Below are positions 51,408-61,245 of a DNA stretch of 64,000 nucleotides, in pieces. The DNA is from Sphingopyxis sp. MSC1_008 (GTDB lineage: Bacteria; Pseudomonadota; Alphaproteobacteria; Sphingomonadales; Sphingomonadaceae), in the NCBI RefSeq assembly GCF_023197165.1, contig NZ_JALPRD010000008.1, positions 124,001-188,000 of the forward strand, read 5' to 3'. How positions within the stretch are numbered: the first letter of the stretch is position 1; every line of letters starts with the position of its first letter. Below the pieces are notes generated by a model. It did no database searches. It was not told the DNA's origin and was given only the letters and a program-made list of their open reading frames with translations. The position numbers and the translations under genes are program-made.

Positions 51408-52433
51408 ATGTCGCTTCGCAGACTGTCGATGGCTTGCTTCGCGCTTGCCGCGCTCATGGCGCCGGCCCTGGCGCAAGATAACACGCAGCCCGCCTCGGCG
51501 CCCGACACCTATGTCCATCCGGACAAGGCCTATCTGTTCGCGCATATGAAGACCGGTCATTACGGCATCCTTTATTATTCGGTCAGCCGCGACGGCCTCT
51601 ATTGGACCGAGCTGAACGGCGGAAAGCCGGTGTCGAAGGATTATCACGGCCACGCTTCGATCGCACAGGGCCCCGACGGGCGCTATTATCTGGTCGGCAA
51701 CAAGAGCGACGAGGATCCGCTGATCCGTTTCTGGGTGTCGAACGACCTGGTGACTTGGGCGCCCTATGGAACCTACCAACCCGACCTTCAGTCCGCGGTC
51801 GGGCTGGCCAATCCGCTGCAGCGCATCGGCGCGCCCAAGCTCTATTTCGACAAGCCGTCGAAGCGCTTCCTGCTTAGCTGGCACACGCCGACCGTGCCGG
51901 GATCGGCGAGCGATCCCGAGCGCTATTGGGAAAGCCAGCGTACGCTTTATGTCCTGTCGCCCGATCTCAAAAGCTTTGCCGGGCCGCCGCGGCGCCTGTT
52001 CGAATGGGAGATGGCGACGATCGACACCGTCATCCAGCCGAACCCCGAGGGCGGCTATTGCGCGCTCCTGAAGGACGAACGTTACCCCTCCTATGCCTGG
52101 ACGACGGGCAAGACCGTCCGCATCACCTGCGCGAAGGACATGACCGGCCCCTATCCGACCCCCGGCCCGTCTCTCAGCCCCAATTTCCGTGAGGCGCCGA
52201 CGATCATCCGCGCCCCGAACGGCGCCGACTGGCTGCTCTATTACGAGCAATATGCGGGCACCAGCTATGGCCTTTCGAAAGCGCCGCGGCTTGAGGGGCC
52301 GTGGTTCCAGATGTCGGGGAACAGCGGGGTGACCGAATGGAATCGCTACGCCGTGCCCGCAGGCGCGCGGCACGGATCGATGATCGAGATCAGCAAGGCG
52401 CAGTATGACAAGCTGGTCGCGGCCTTCAAATGA
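51408..52433 (+). CDS. Secreted GH43-like five-bladed propeller protein
   Basis: A 341-residue exported protein (signal MSLRRLSMACFALAALMAPA, cleavage after ALA) with repeated propeller strands (YGILYYSVSRDGLYWTELNG, IRFWVSNDLVTWAPYGTY, GPWFQM) that resemble GH43/GH32-type hydrolases. REAPTIIRAPNG may hold the acid Glu, but the usual first-blade Asp-Pro is not seen (HPDKAYLFAHM instead). So it may act on an unusual linkage or be non-canonical. It heads the plus-strand catabolic unit, 24 bases before the sugar-acid dehydratase. Confidence 0.72.
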   Translation: MSLRRLSMACFALAALMAPALAQDNTQPASAPDTYVHPDKAYLFAHMKTGHYGILYYSVSRDGLYWTELNGGKPVSKDYHGHASIAQGPDGRYYLVGNKSDEDPLIRFWVSNDLVTWAPYGTYQPDLQSAVGLANPLQRIGAPKLYFDKPSKRFLLSWHTPTVPGSASDPERYWESQRTLYVLSPDLKSFAGPPRRLFEWEMATIDTVIQPNPEGGYCALLKDERYPSYAWTTGKTVRITCAKDMTGPYPTPGPSLSPNFREAPTIIRAPNGADWLLYYEQYAGTSYGLSKAPRLEGPWFQMSGNSGVTEWNRYAVPAGARHGSMIEISKAQYDKLVAAFK

Positions 52434-52457
52434 CATTGAGCCAAGTCAGGAAATAAT

Positions 52458-54272
52458 GTGACGGACGACAAGCAAGACGGCGGATCGAAGCGGCCGGCAC
52501 TGAGGTCGCGGTCGTGGTTCGACAATCCCGACAATCCCGACATGACCGCGCTCTATGTCGAGCGTTATCTGAACTATGGCCTGTCGCTCGAGGAATTGCA
52601 GTCGAACCGTCCGATCATCGGGATCGCGCAGACGGGCAGCGATCTTGTGCCGTGCAATCGCCACCACATCATTCTCGCCGATCGGGTGAAGCAGGGGATC
52701 CGCGACGCGGGCGGCATCCCGATCGAATTTCCGGTACACCCCATTCAGGAAACGGGCAAGCGCCCGACGGCGGGGCTCGACCGCAACCTCGCCTATCTCG
52801 GGCTCGTCGAGACGCTCTATGGCTATCCGCTCGATGGGGTCGTGCTGACCATCGGCTGCGACAAGACCACCCCGGCGTGCCTGATGGCGGCGGCCACGGT
52901 GAACATTCCGGCGGCCGCGCTGTCGGTCGGGCCGATGATCAACGGCTGGTACAAGGGGCAGCGCACCGGGTCGGGGACGATCGTGTGGAAAGCGCGCGAA
53001 ATGCTCGCGGCGGGCGAGATCGACTATAAAGGCTTCGTCGAACTCGTCGCCTCGTCGGCGCCGTCGACCGGCTATTGCAACACGATGGGCACCGCGACGA
53101 CAATGAACAGCCTGGCCGAAGCGCTAGGCATGGCGTTGCCGGGCTCGGCGGCGATCCCCGCGCCGTATCGCGATCGCCAGGAATGCGCGTGGCAGACCGG
53201 CCGCACGATCGTCGAGATGGTCCATGCCGATCGCAAGCCCTCCGACATCCTGACCCGCGCCGCGTTCCTGAATGCGATCAAGGTCAATGCCGCGCTCGGC
53301 GGCTCGACGAATGCGCCGATCCATCTCAATGCGATCGCGCGGCATATCGGGGTCGAGCTGACGATGGACGACTGGCAGCGCGAAGGCGAGGATGTTCCCC
53401 TGCTCGTCAACCTGCAGCCCGCGGGCGAATATCTGGGCGAGGATTTCTATCGCGCCGGCGGCGTCCCGGCGGTGATCGGTGAGTTGCTACGTCAGGGGTT
53501 GCTCGACGGGACCGTGCTGACCGCCAACGGCCGCACGCTCGCTGAAAATTGCGGCGAAGCCGTGACGCAGGACGCGGCGGTGATCCGGCCCTTTGCGTCG
53601 CCGCTTCGCGAGGATGCGGGGTTGATGGTGCTCAGCGGCAATCTGTTCGATTCGGCGGTGATGAAGGCGAGCGTGATCTCCGACGCCTTCCGCGCGCGCT
53701 ATCTGTCGGACCCCGATCGGCCGAATGTCTTCGAGGGCCGCGCGATCGTCTTTGACGGGCCCGAAGATTATCATGCGCGCATCGACGATCCCGCGCTCGG
53801 CATCGACGAGGATTGCATTCTTGTTATCCGCGGTGCCGGACCGATCGGCTATCCCGGCGGCGCCGAAGTCGTGAACATGCAGCCCCCCGTCGCGCTCATC
53901 AAGCGCGGGATTCATACTTTGCCCTGCATCGGCGACGGGCGGCAGTCGGGCACGTCGGGCAGCCCGTCGATCCTGAACGCATCGCCCGAGGCCGCCGCCG
54001 GCGGCGGCCTCGGGCTGCTGGCGACGGGCGACATCATTCGCGTCGATCTGGTCCGCCGGACCGCCGACATGCTGGTCGAAGACGCCGAGCTTGCGGTACG
54101 GCGCGCCCGGCTTGAGCAAGCTGGCGGCTATGCCTATCCAGCTTCGCAGACGCCGTGGCAGGAAATTCAGCGCCAACTGGTCGGTCAGTTCGATAGCGGC
54201 GCCGCGCTCGAGGACGCGACCAGATTTCAGCGCCTCGCCCAAAATGCCGGCCTGCCGAGGGACAGCCATTGA
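52458..54272 (+). CDS. Sugar-acid dehydratase (IlvD/Edd family; arabonate/xylonate/galactonate type)
   Basis: Dehydrates an aldonic acid to its 2-keto-3-deoxy form. The 604-residue protein has the pentonate-dehydratase opening [20 protein letters not shown] and the three Fe-S cysteines Cys66 (VPCNR), Cys134 (IGCDKTTPA) and Cys207 (GYCNTMGTA). It also shows [11 protein letters not shown] and the C-terminal [10 protein letters not shown] with the catalytic Ser. The pattern is near Caulobacter xylonate dehydratase, but the arabinose/galactose dehydrogenase and DgoK nearby favour L-arabonate or D-galactonate. The GTG start at 52458 has AGGAAA upstream. It overlaps the lactonase gene by four bases. 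Confidence 0.93.
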   Translation: MTDDKQDGGSKRPALRSRSWFDNPDNPDMTALYVERYLNYGLSLEELQSNRPIIGIAQTGSDLVPCNRHHIILADRVKQGIRDAGGIPIEFPVHPIQETGKRPTAGLDRNLAYLGLVETLYGYPLDGVVLTIGCDKTTPACLMAAATVNIPAAALSVGPMINGWYKGQRTGSGTIVWKAREMLAAGEIDYKGFVELVASSAPSTGYCNTMGTATTMNSLAEALGMALPGSAAIPAPYRDRQECAWQTGRTIVEMVHADRKPSDILTRAAFLNAIKVNAALGGSTNAPIHLNAIARHIGVELTMDDWQREGEDVPLLVNLQPAGEYLGEDFYRAGGVPAVIGELLRQGLLDGTVLTANGRTLAENCGEAVTQDAAVIRPFASPLREDAGLMVLSGNLFDSAVMKASVISDAFRARYLSDPDRPNVFEGRAIVFDGPEDYHARIDDPALGIDEDCILVIRGAGPIGYPGGAEVVNMQPPVALIKRGIHTLPCIGDGRQSGTSGSPSILNASPEAAAGGGLGLLATGDIIRVDLVRRTADMLVEDAELAVRRARLEQAGGYAYPASQTPWQEIQRQLVGQFDSGAALEDATRFQRLAQNAGLPRDSH

Positions 54273-55129
54273 GTGCTTTCGCAATTGTCGAGCGCGATAC
54301 GCGCGACCGGCTGGGCGAGGGGCCCTTGTGGTCTCCGCGCGACAATGCGCTGTACTGGGTCGACATCCTTGGCTGCGGGCTCAATCGGTTCGACCTCGCG
54401 GGCGGGGATGTAGCCCGCTGGACGCTCGCCGAGCCGATCGGCTGGGTGATCGAACGCGCGCCGGGCGACGGTTTTATCGCGGGGCTGCAAAGCGGTTTCG
54501 CCGAGCTGCGGCTCGATCCGCTGACGGTGACGCCGTTCCACGACCCCGAGCCCGACCTGCCCGCGAACCGGATGAACGACGCCAAGGCCGACGACGCGGG
54601 GCGCATCTGGGCGGGGACGATGCCGTTCGATTGCGAAGGCGCGAGTGGAAGCCTCTATCGGCTCGATCCCGATCGCCGCGTCACGCGGGTCGATACCGGC
54701 TATACGATCGCGAACGGCCCCGCACTGATGCCCGGCGGCGAGCATCTGTTCCATACCGACAGCAAGCTGGGGCACGTCTATCGCTACCGCATCGCCAACG
54801 ACGGCAGCCTGCACGATCGCGCCATCTTCCTCGATTTTTCGGATAGCGACGGCACCCCCGACGGCATGACCTTCGATGCCGAGGGCGGGCTGTGGATCGC
54901 GCTCTGGGGTGCGGGGCGCATCGAACGCTATGCGCCCGACGCCAACCTCGACCGCAGCATCGCGCTGCCCGCGCTGCAACTCACCAGCTGTGCCTTCGCG
55001 GGCGCCGATTTGGACCGCCTGTTCGTCACCTCGGCCGCAGAGGACGACGCCGTGTCGCCGCACTCCGGCGCGTTGTTCGAGGTCGATGCCGGGGTCCGGG
55101 GGTTTGCTCCACGTCAATTCGCAAGTTAA
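54269..55129 (+). CDS. SMP-30/gluconolactonase family lactonase
   Basis: Opens the sugar lactone formed by the dehydrogenase. The 286-residue six-bladed propeller keeps the metal ligands Glu17 (GEGP), Asn103 (RMNDAK), Asn149 (IANGPA) and Asp198 (GTPDGM). Its TTG start overlaps the dehydratase stop (TTGA), so its translation is probably coupled. Likely substrates are L-arabinono-1,4-lactone and D-galactono-lactone, by context. Confidence 0.92.
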   Translation: MSAFAIVERDTRDRLGEGPLWSPRDNALYWVDILGCGLNRFDLAGGDVARWTLAEPIGWVIERAPGDGFIAGLQSGFAELRLDPLTVTPFHDPEPDLPANRMNDAKADDAGRIWAGTMPFDCEGASGSLYRLDPDRRVTRVDTGYTIANGPALMPGGEHLFHTDSKLGHVYRYRIANDGSLHDRAIFLDFSDSDGTPDGMTFDAEGGLWIALWGAGRIERYAPDANLDRSIALPALQLTSCAFAGADLDRLFVTSAAEDDAVSPHSGALFEVDAGVRGFAPRQFAS

Positions 55130-55131
55130 TT

Positions 55132-55140
55132 ATCATATTA
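55132..55140. promoter_or_regulatory. ATCATATTA motif upstream of galM
   Basis: A copy of the locus motif (ATCATATTA) in the 66-base gap between the lactonase and aldose epimerase genes, suggesting an internal, regulated promoter. Confidence 0.4.
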
Positions 55141-55195
55141 AACGGCTTTACTCGCAAAAAGGTGCGTGATAGACCATGAATAGGGAGAGATCATC

Positions 55196-56341
55196 ATGAA
55201 GGCGAAGCTTGCGGCATCGCTCGCAATCGGAGCGGCCGGCTGGGCGCTGGCCCTTGCCCCCGCGGATGCGGCGGAAACCCAGCGGAAGCCTTTTGGGGCG
55301 CTGCCAGACGGACGGCAGGTCGAGGCGGTGACGCTGACCAACGCCAAGGGCGTTTCGGCGACGATCATCAACTGGGGCGCCGCGATCCAGTCGCTGATGA
55401 TGCCCGACAAGCAGGGCAAAGTCGCCGACGTCCAGCTCGGTTACCCCTCGATCGACGGTTATCTGGCCAAATCCGAATATTTCGGTGCGACGGTCGGACG
55501 CTTCGCCAACCGCATCGCGAAAGGCAAGTTCAGCCTCGACGGCAAAAATTATCAGACGCCGGTCAACAACATCGGCAATTCGCTCCATGGCGGCACCGCC
55601 GGTTTCGACAAGGTGCTGTGGGAGGTTGTCGAGGTCAAGCAGGGCGACACGGCGTCGGTCACGCTGCGCTATGTCAGCCCCGACGGCGATCAAGGGTATC
55701 CAGGCAAGCTCACCGTGCTGGCGACCTATTCGCTCAACGAGAAGAACGAACTTGGCATTGAATATCGCGCGACGACCGACAAGCCGACGATCGTCAACAT
55801 CACCAACCATGGCTATTGGAATCTCGCCGGCGAGGGATCGGGGCATGGGGCGATGGGGCATGTGCTGACGATCCCCGCAGCGGCTTATACGCCGGTCGAC
55901 GAAACGCTGATTCCGACCGGCGTGTTCCAGCCCGTCGCGGGCACGGTGTTCGATTTCAACACGCCGCACGCGGTCGGCGAGCGGGTGCGCGACGCGAGCG
56001 ATCCGCAGATCGTGATCGGTAAGGGCTATGACCATAATTTCGTCGTCGCCAAGACCGTTTCAAAGACGCTGCGCCAGCTCGCGCGGGTCGAGGAACCCGT
56101 TTCGGGCCGCGGCTTCGAGCTTTGGTCAAACCAGCCCGGTGTTCAGTTCTATTCGGGCAATTTCCTCGACGGCACCGTCATTGGCAAGGCGGGCAGGCTC
56201 TATCGTCAGGGCGATGCGATCGTACTCGAGCCGCAGATTTTTCCGGACACGCCGAACCAGCCTGCACTCGGTTCGGCTCGGCTGGCCCCGGGTCAGACCT
56301 ATATAAACAAGATGGTTTACCGTCTCTTTTTCGGAGAGTGA
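55196..56341 (+). CDS. galM: Periplasmic aldose 1-epimerase
   Basis: Interconverts alpha- and beta-anomers of galactose, arabinose or glucose. The 381-residue protein has a clear signal peptide (MKAKLAASLAIGAAGWALAL with ADAAE cleavage), unlike the cytoplasmic E. coli enzyme. GalM motifs are ATVGRFANRIAKGKF, NNIGNSLHGGTAGFDK, NITNHGYWNLAGEG with the catalytic His, and LEPQIFPDTPNQP with the catalytic Glu. AGGGAGAG precedes the ATG. Released sugars would be equilibrated before uptake by the Na+ symporter. It is one base before the GH5-type gene. Confidence 0.95.
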   Translation: MKAKLAASLAIGAAGWALALAPADAAETQRKPFGALPDGRQVEAVTLTNAKGVSATIINWGAAIQSLMMPDKQGKVADVQLGYPSIDGYLAKSEYFGATVGRFANRIAKGKFSLDGKNYQTPVNNIGNSLHGGTAGFDKVLWEVVEVKQGDTASVTLRYVSPDGDQGYPGKLTVLATYSLNEKNELGIEYRATTDKPTIVNITNHGYWNLAGEGSGHGAMGHVLTIPAAAYTPVDETLIPTGVFQPVAGTVFDFNTPHAVGERVRDASDPQIVIGKGYDHNFVVAKTVSKTLRQLARVEEPVSGRGFELWSNQPGVQFYSGNFLDGTVIGKAGRLYRQGDAIVLEPQIFPDTPNQPALGSARLAPGQTYINKMVYRLFFGE

Positions 56342-56342
56342 G

Positions 56343-57473
56343 ATGCTTCGTACGTTGATGGCGCTCGTTTGCGCCGCGCTGTTCCTGATATCGCCCGCGC
56401 ATGCCGCCGAACGCTGGACCAAGGCGCAGGCGCACAGCTGGTACGAGGCGCAGCCGTGGCTCGTCGGGGCCAATTACAACCCCGCGACCGCGATCAACCA
56501 GTTCGAGATGTGGCAGGCGGAAACCTTCGATCCCGCAACGATCGACAAGGAACTCGGTTGGGCGTCGGCGATGGGCATGAACACGATGCGCGTCTATCTG
56601 CACAACCTGCTCTGGGAAAATGATCCCGAGGGGCTGAAGCAGCGGATGGACCAGTTCCTCGCCATCGCGGCGAAGCACAAGATCAAACCGATGTTCGTGC
56701 TGTTCGACAGTTGCTGGGACCCGAACCCCGTTGCGGGGCCGCAGCATCCGCCGATCCCCGGCGTCCACAACAGCGGCTGGATGCAAGCGCCGGGCGCTGC
56801 GCGGCTTGCCGACAAATCGCAGCATGGCAAGCTCGAAGCCTATGTGAAGGACGTCGTCGGCCGTTTCGCGAACGACGATCGCGTCCTCGCCTGGGACGTC
56901 TGGAACGAGCCGAACAACGACGGCGGCGGCAATTACAAGCCGACGCCTAACAAGAAGGCGATGGTTGCCGGCCTGCTGGGTCAGGTGTTCGACTGGACGC
57001 GGAGCGCGAAGCCGAAACAGCCACTGACAAGCGGGCTGTGGATCGGCGACGAATGGTCGGACGTGAACAAGCTCGATGCGGTCGAGAAGATTCAGGTCGC
57101 GCAGTCGGACGTCATTTCCTTCCACGACTATAATTGGCCCGAGACGTTTGAACGCCGCGTCAAGCAACTCCAGGTCTATGGCCGGCCGCTGCTGTGCACC
57201 GAATATATGGCGCGCGGCAATGGATCGACCTTCGACGGCTCGCTGCCGCTGGGCAAGAAATATGGCGTCGCGATGATCAACTGGGGCTTCGTCGACGGCA
57301 AGTCGCAGACGCGGCTCCCTTGGGACAGCTGGAAAAAGCCCTACACCGGCGATGAGCCGCCGATCTGGTTCCATGAGGTTCTGCGCAGCGACGGGACGCC
57401 CTATCGCCAGGCGGAAGTCGACCTGATCAAGCGTCTGACCGCCGCGCCGAAGGGTGTCGTGCCGACGAAATAA
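56343..57473 (+). CDS. Secreted GH5-type glycoside hydrolase
   Basis: A 376-residue exported hydrolase (signal MLRTLMALVCAALFLISPAHA). The TIM-barrel clan-A hallmarks are MGMNTMRVYLHNLLWEND, Asn188-Glu189 in WDVWNEPNND as acid/base, and Glu287 in LLCTEYMARG as nucleophile. It may cleave a beta-linked backbone such as galactan, mannan or xylan; the subfamily is not clear. Its start lies one base after galM, so they are co-transcribed. A T-rich stretch follows the stop without a hairpin. Confidence 0.85.
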   Translation: MLRTLMALVCAALFLISPAHAAERWTKAQAHSWYEAQPWLVGANYNPATAINQFEMWQAETFDPATIDKELGWASAMGMNTMRVYLHNLLWENDPEGLKQRMDQFLAIAAKHKIKPMFVLFDSCWDPNPVAGPQHPPIPGVHNSGWMQAPGAARLADKSQHGKLEAYVKDVVGRFANDDRVLAWDVWNEPNNDGGGNYKPTPNKKAMVAGLLGQVFDWTRSAKPKQPLTSGLWIGDEWSDVNKLDAVEKIQVAQSDVISFHDYNWPETFERRVKQLQVYGRPLLCTEYMARGNGSTFDGSLPLGKKYGVAMINWGFVDGKSQTRLPWDSWKKPYTGDEPPIWFHEVLRSDGTPYRQAEVDLIKRLTAAPKGVVPTK

Positions 57474-57510
57474 CGCCCTTCCAATCTCTCAAATTTTTTG
57501 TGCCTGAATA

Positions 57511-57525
57511 ATTTGTATTACAAAT
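57511..57525. promoter_or_regulatory. FadR-type operator box upstream of second TonB receptor
   Basis: ATTTGTATTACAAAT is a perfect 7-base inverted repeat with one central base, 64 bases before the receptor ATG. Its core TTGTATTACAA fits the TNGTNNNACNA consensus of FadR-subfamily GntR regulators. The nearby GntR at 61242 is a plausible binder. Confidence 0.65.
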
Positions 57526-57589
57526 AAGATATTTAAAATCAACAAGATCGGGTGAAACACCACCTGGCAGCTCTATGGGGAGACGACCG

Positions 57590-60304
57590 ATGAAGACCAG
57601 ATTGTTCATGTTTACGAGTGCGTCGATGGCGGCCATGCTCGCATCGGCGTCCGCCGCGGCGCAGACGTCGGACGAGCAAGTCGAAACCGGCAGCGTGGCC
57701 AGCGAAGGCACCGCGGCGACCGATCGCGAAATCGTCGTGACCGGCCAGCGCGCCAGCCTGCAGGCGGCCCGCAACATCAAGCGCAATTCGGACCAGGTGG
57801 TCGAGGTTATCGTCGCCGACGACATCGGAAAATTTCCCGACTCCACCGTGGCGGCCGCGTTGCAACGCGTTCCCGGCATCCAGACCGTCAACGGCTTTAA
57901 CAACGAGGTCGTCAGCCCGCTTGTGCGCGGCATCGGCGATATTTTGACGACCCTCGACGGGCGCGAGATCTTCACCGGCGTCGGCCGCGGTTTCGCCTTT
58001 CAGGACCTGCCCGCCGAGGCGCTGGCGGGGGCCGAGGTCTATAAATCCAACTCGGCCAATCTGCTCGAAGGCGGGGTCGCCGGCGTGATCAACCTCAAGC
58101 TGCAAAAGCCGTTCAATTTCAAGGAAGGCGTCAGCGTCGCGCTCAACGCGCGCGGCAGCTATGGCAAGGAAGTCGACAAGTTCAGCTATACGATCGGCGG
58201 CTTGATCAGCGGTCGCTGGAACGTCGGCGACGGCGAATTTGGCGCGCTCCTCAACATTTCCTATTCGGATCAGAATTTCAACCGGCCGATCTCGTTCAAC
58301 TGCGACCCGCGCTCGGGCTCCAACGGCCCTCCGGGTGCCGCGGGGATCGTGCTGCCGACCTGCGTCGGCGGGCTGACCGATACCGGCGGCTATCGCCGCC
58401 CGCAGGCGAACCTCGCGCTGCAGTGGAAACCGACCCCCGAACTCGAGCTGTACGTCGACGGTCTCTATAGTGGCTATCGCTCGCGCTTCGCCACCAATTT
58501 CATCTTCTCCGACATTTTCGCGGCGCAGAGCATCACCAATGCGGTGGCGGGCAGCGAATGTTTCACGGCACAGGTCGACGGCGGCGGCTTTCCAACCAGC
58601 AATGGCGGGACCACCCAGAATCTGTGCCTTGGCGAAAGTGCGACCTTCAACAATGTTCCCGGCCTCACCAGCACGCAGGCCAAGCGCGACAAGACCGACC
58701 AATGGCTGATCGCTGGCGGCATGCGCTACGATAACGACCGCATCCATTTCGACACCGATCTTTCCTATTTCGACACGACGTTCAAGGCGCGCAACATCAT
58801 CGTCGATATCGGCAAGACGATCCCCGCGGTGAATGTCATCATCAACGACAACGGGCATGGGACGACCGTGATGACGGGCGATCCGCTCAGCGATCCGAAT
58901 GATTTCCGCTTCGCGAACAGCCTGTTCCAGGACATCAACACCTCGAAAAGCTCGCTGAAGGCGTGGCGGACCGACTTCGCCTACGACGTCGAAAGCTTCA
59001 TCGACCAGATCCAGGTCGGCTTCCGCTATGCCGACCGCAAGGCGTCGTTCGAAGGCTTTGCCGGCGGCCCCGCCGCGCCCGGCGGCAACCGCGTGACGCT
59101 GGTCAATTCGGTCGGCCTGCCGGCGGATTTCCTGATCCTGTCGCCGGCATCGATCCCCTTCATCAACAACGGCGCGAACTGGTACACCCCCGACCCCGAT
59201 TTTCTGCGCGAAAACACCGACCTGCTGCGCCAGCTCTATGGCGCACCGTCGGGTGACCCCGCGCCCGACCCGTCGCGCAGCTACCGCGCGAACGAAAAGA
59301 CGATGTCGGGCTATGCGCAGATCAAATATGCCGCCGACCTCGGCGGCGACATGTTGGTCGATGGCCTTGTCGGGGTGCGCTGGGTGACCAACGACCGCGA
59401 CCTGCAAGGAACGGGGCGGGTCAGCGGCGTGCTGACCCCGGTACGGCGCTCGACCAGCGAAACCGATTTCCTGCCCAACGCGAGCGTCCGCCTGAAGCTT
59501 TCGCCCGAACTGCAGCTCCGCGCCAGCTATGCGCGTACGCTATCGCGTCCGACATTCGGCGATCTTAATCCGGGTCTGTTCTACGAAGTGCCGAACAACG
59601 CCAACATCCGCCCCAACGGCAGCGGCGGCAACCCTGACCTGCGCTCGCAGAAATCGGACGCGTGGGATGCGACGGCGGAATATTATTTCGGCCCGTCGAG
59701 CTATGTATCGGCCGCGGTCTATTATCGCGAGATCAAGGATCGCGTGGCGATCGGCGTCGAGCCCGAGGTTATCGACGGCATCACCTATAACATCTCGCGT
59801 CCGCGCAACCTGGGCGGCGCGCAGTTGAAGGGGGTCGAGGTTAGCGGCCAGGTCTTCTTCGATTTCCTGCCCGAAGGGCTCGACGGCCTCGGCATGTTCG
59901 GAAACTTCACGATCGCCGACAGCAAGATCAAGACCCCGACCGACCCGCTCGTCGGCGAACCGTTGCTCGGCGTGTCGAAATACAGCTATAATATCGGCGG
60001 TCTGTACGAGAAATACGGCATCACGGCGCGCGTCGTTTACACGTGGCGTGGCAAGTTCAACGAGGGTCTGTTCGGCGGCGGCTTGCTGGTCCCGGGCGAC
60101 GGCGCGAAATTCAACCGCGTCAAGGCGAACGGCCGGCTCGATTTCTCGGTCAGCTATGACATCAACGAGAATCTGGCGCTCAGCGTCGACGGGGTGAATG
60201 TCCTCAAGAGCAAATATCACAGCTATTTCCACACGCCGGGCTTCCCGCACGACATTCGGGTTGACGACAGCTTCTATGGGGCGAGCCTGCGCGCGCGCTT
60301 CTGA
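57590..60304 (+). CDS. TonB-dependent receptor (oligosaccharide class)
   Basis: A 904-residue receptor paralogous to that at 44342: signal peptide MKTRLFMFTSASMAAMLASA...SAAAQ, plug with DDIGKFPDSTVAAALQRVPG and LTTLDGREIFTGVGRGFAFQD, and a barrel ending SLRARF. The ATG at 57590 has GGGGAGA upstream; an upstream start at 57575 would add five residues before the signal peptide. It would import arabino- or galacto-oligosaccharides released outside. Its stop overlaps the next GH43 gene start (TGATG). A FadR-type palindrome lies in its promoter. Confidence 0.93.
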   Translation: MKTRLFMFTSASMAAMLASASAAAQTSDEQVETGSVASEGTAATDREIVVTGQRASLQAARNIKRNSDQVVEVIVADDIGKFPDSTVAAALQRVPGIQTVNGFNNEVVSPLVRGIGDILTTLDGREIFTGVGRGFAFQDLPAEALAGAEVYKSNSANLLEGGVAGVINLKLQKPFNFKEGVSVALNARGSYGKEVDKFSYTIGGLISGRWNVGDGEFGALLNISYSDQNFNRPISFNCDPRSGSNGPPGAAGIVLPTCVGGLTDTGGYRRPQANLALQWKPTPELELYVDGLYSGYRSRFATNFIFSDIFAAQSITNAVAGSECFTAQVDGGGFPTSNGGTTQNLCLGESATFNNVPGLTSTQAKRDKTDQWLIAGGMRYDNDRIHFDTDLSYFDTTFKARNIIVDIGKTIPAVNVIINDNGHGTTVMTGDPLSDPNDFRFANSLFQDINTSKSSLKAWRTDFAYDVESFIDQIQVGFRYADRKASFEGFAGGPAAPGGNRVTLVNSVGLPADFLILSPASIPFINNGANWYTPDPDFLRENTDLLRQLYGAPSGDPAPDPSRSYRANEKTMSGYAQIKYAADLGGDMLVDGLVGVRWVTNDRDLQGTGRVSGVLTPVRRSTSETDFLPNASVRLKLSPELQLRASYARTLSRPTFGDLNPGLFYEVPNNANIRPNGSGGNPDLRSQKSDAWDATAEYYFGPSSYVSAAVYYREIKDRVAIGVEPEVIDGITYNISRPRNLGGAQLKGVEVSGQVFFDFLPEGLDGLGMFGNFTIADSKIKTPTDPLVGEPLLGVSKYSYNIGGLYEKYGITARVVYTWRGKFNEGLFGGGLLVPGDGAKFNRVKANGRLDFSVSYDINENLALSVDGVNVLKSKYHSYFHTPGFPHDIRVDDSFYGASLRARF

Positions 60305-61245
60305 TGATATCCCGTCGGTGGGCGTGGGCGGCCGCGGCAGCGATGCTGCTGCCGGGTCCGGTCACGCCCGCCGCTTTTTCCGGGCCGGAATCGATTGTCG
60401 GGGCCGACCCGCATGCGGTGGCGATCGGCGACGAATTATGGGTCTATCCGACCGACGGCGGCGGCGGGGACCGGCTGTCGGCGTGGACGACGCGCGATTT
60501 GCGGCACTGGCGGTTTCGCGGCGTCATCCTGCGCTGTGACGCGATAGGCTGGATCGACGATGACGGCGCTCCGCGCCACTATCTCTGGGCGCCGGCGCTG
60601 ATCGCGGCGAACGGTCGCTATTATCTCTTCTATTCGGTCGGTCCGCAAAACCCCACGCCCAGCCGGATCGGCGTCGCGGTCGCCGATCGGCCGCAGGGCC
60701 CGTTCACGGACTCCGGCCGCCCGCTGCTCACCGGCGGTGAGGGGTTCGAGGCCATCGACCCGATGGTATATCGCGATCCCGCGAGCGGCCGTTTCTACCT
60801 TTACGCCGGCGGCAGCGCCGGATCGCGCCTTCGCATCTACCGGCTGGCGGAGGACCTGCTGTCGATCGTCGATGAGGTCGCGACCGAACAGCCGCCCCAT
60901 TTTACCGAGGGCGCCTTCATGCACGAACGCGCCGGTGTCTATTATCTGTCCTACAGCCACGGCGCATGGAACAGCGCGGGCTATTCGGTTCATTATGCGA
61001 CCGGCCCTTCGCCCGTCGGCCCTTGGCGCTATCGCGGTGTGCTGCTGCAATCCGATGCGGCCTATCAGGGTCCGGGACATCACAGCTTCGTTCGCGCGCC
61101 CGTCAGCGGCGACTGGCTGATCGTCTATCACCGCTGGCCGACACGCGACAAAAGCGCGCCGTTGCAGGGCAAACGCCGCATAGCGGTCGAGCGCGTCCGC
61201 TACGCGCCCGACGGGGCGATCCTGCCGATTACCATGACCGACTAG
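60304..61245 (+). CDS. Secreted GH43 glycoside hydrolase
   Basis: A 313-residue hydrolase with a signal (MISRRWAWAAAAAMLLPGPV) and the full GH43 catalytic set: Asp35 in GADPHAV, Asp152 in AIDPMVY and Glu202 in FTEGAFM. It is shorter than the 48236 enzyme and lacks accessory domains, typical of exo-acting arabinosidases, arabinanases or galactanases. Its ATG overlaps the receptor stop by one base, coupling uptake and trimming of the same oligosaccharide. The last four bases overlap the convergent GntR gene. Confidence 0.88.
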   Translation: MISRRWAWAAAAAMLLPGPVTPAAFSGPESIVGADPHAVAIGDELWVYPTDGGGGDRLSAWTTRDLRHWRFRGVILRCDAIGWIDDDGAPRHYLWAPALIAANGRYYLFYSVGPQNPTPSRIGVAVADRPQGPFTDSGRPLLTGGEGFEAIDPMVYRDPASGRFYLYAGGSAGSRLRIYRLAEDLLSIVDEVATEQPPHFTEGAFMHERAGVYYLSYSHGAWNSAGYSVHYATGPSPVGPWRYRGVLLQSDAAYQGPGHHSFVRAPVSGDWLIVYHRWPTRDKSAPLQGKRRIAVERVRYAPDGAILPITMTD

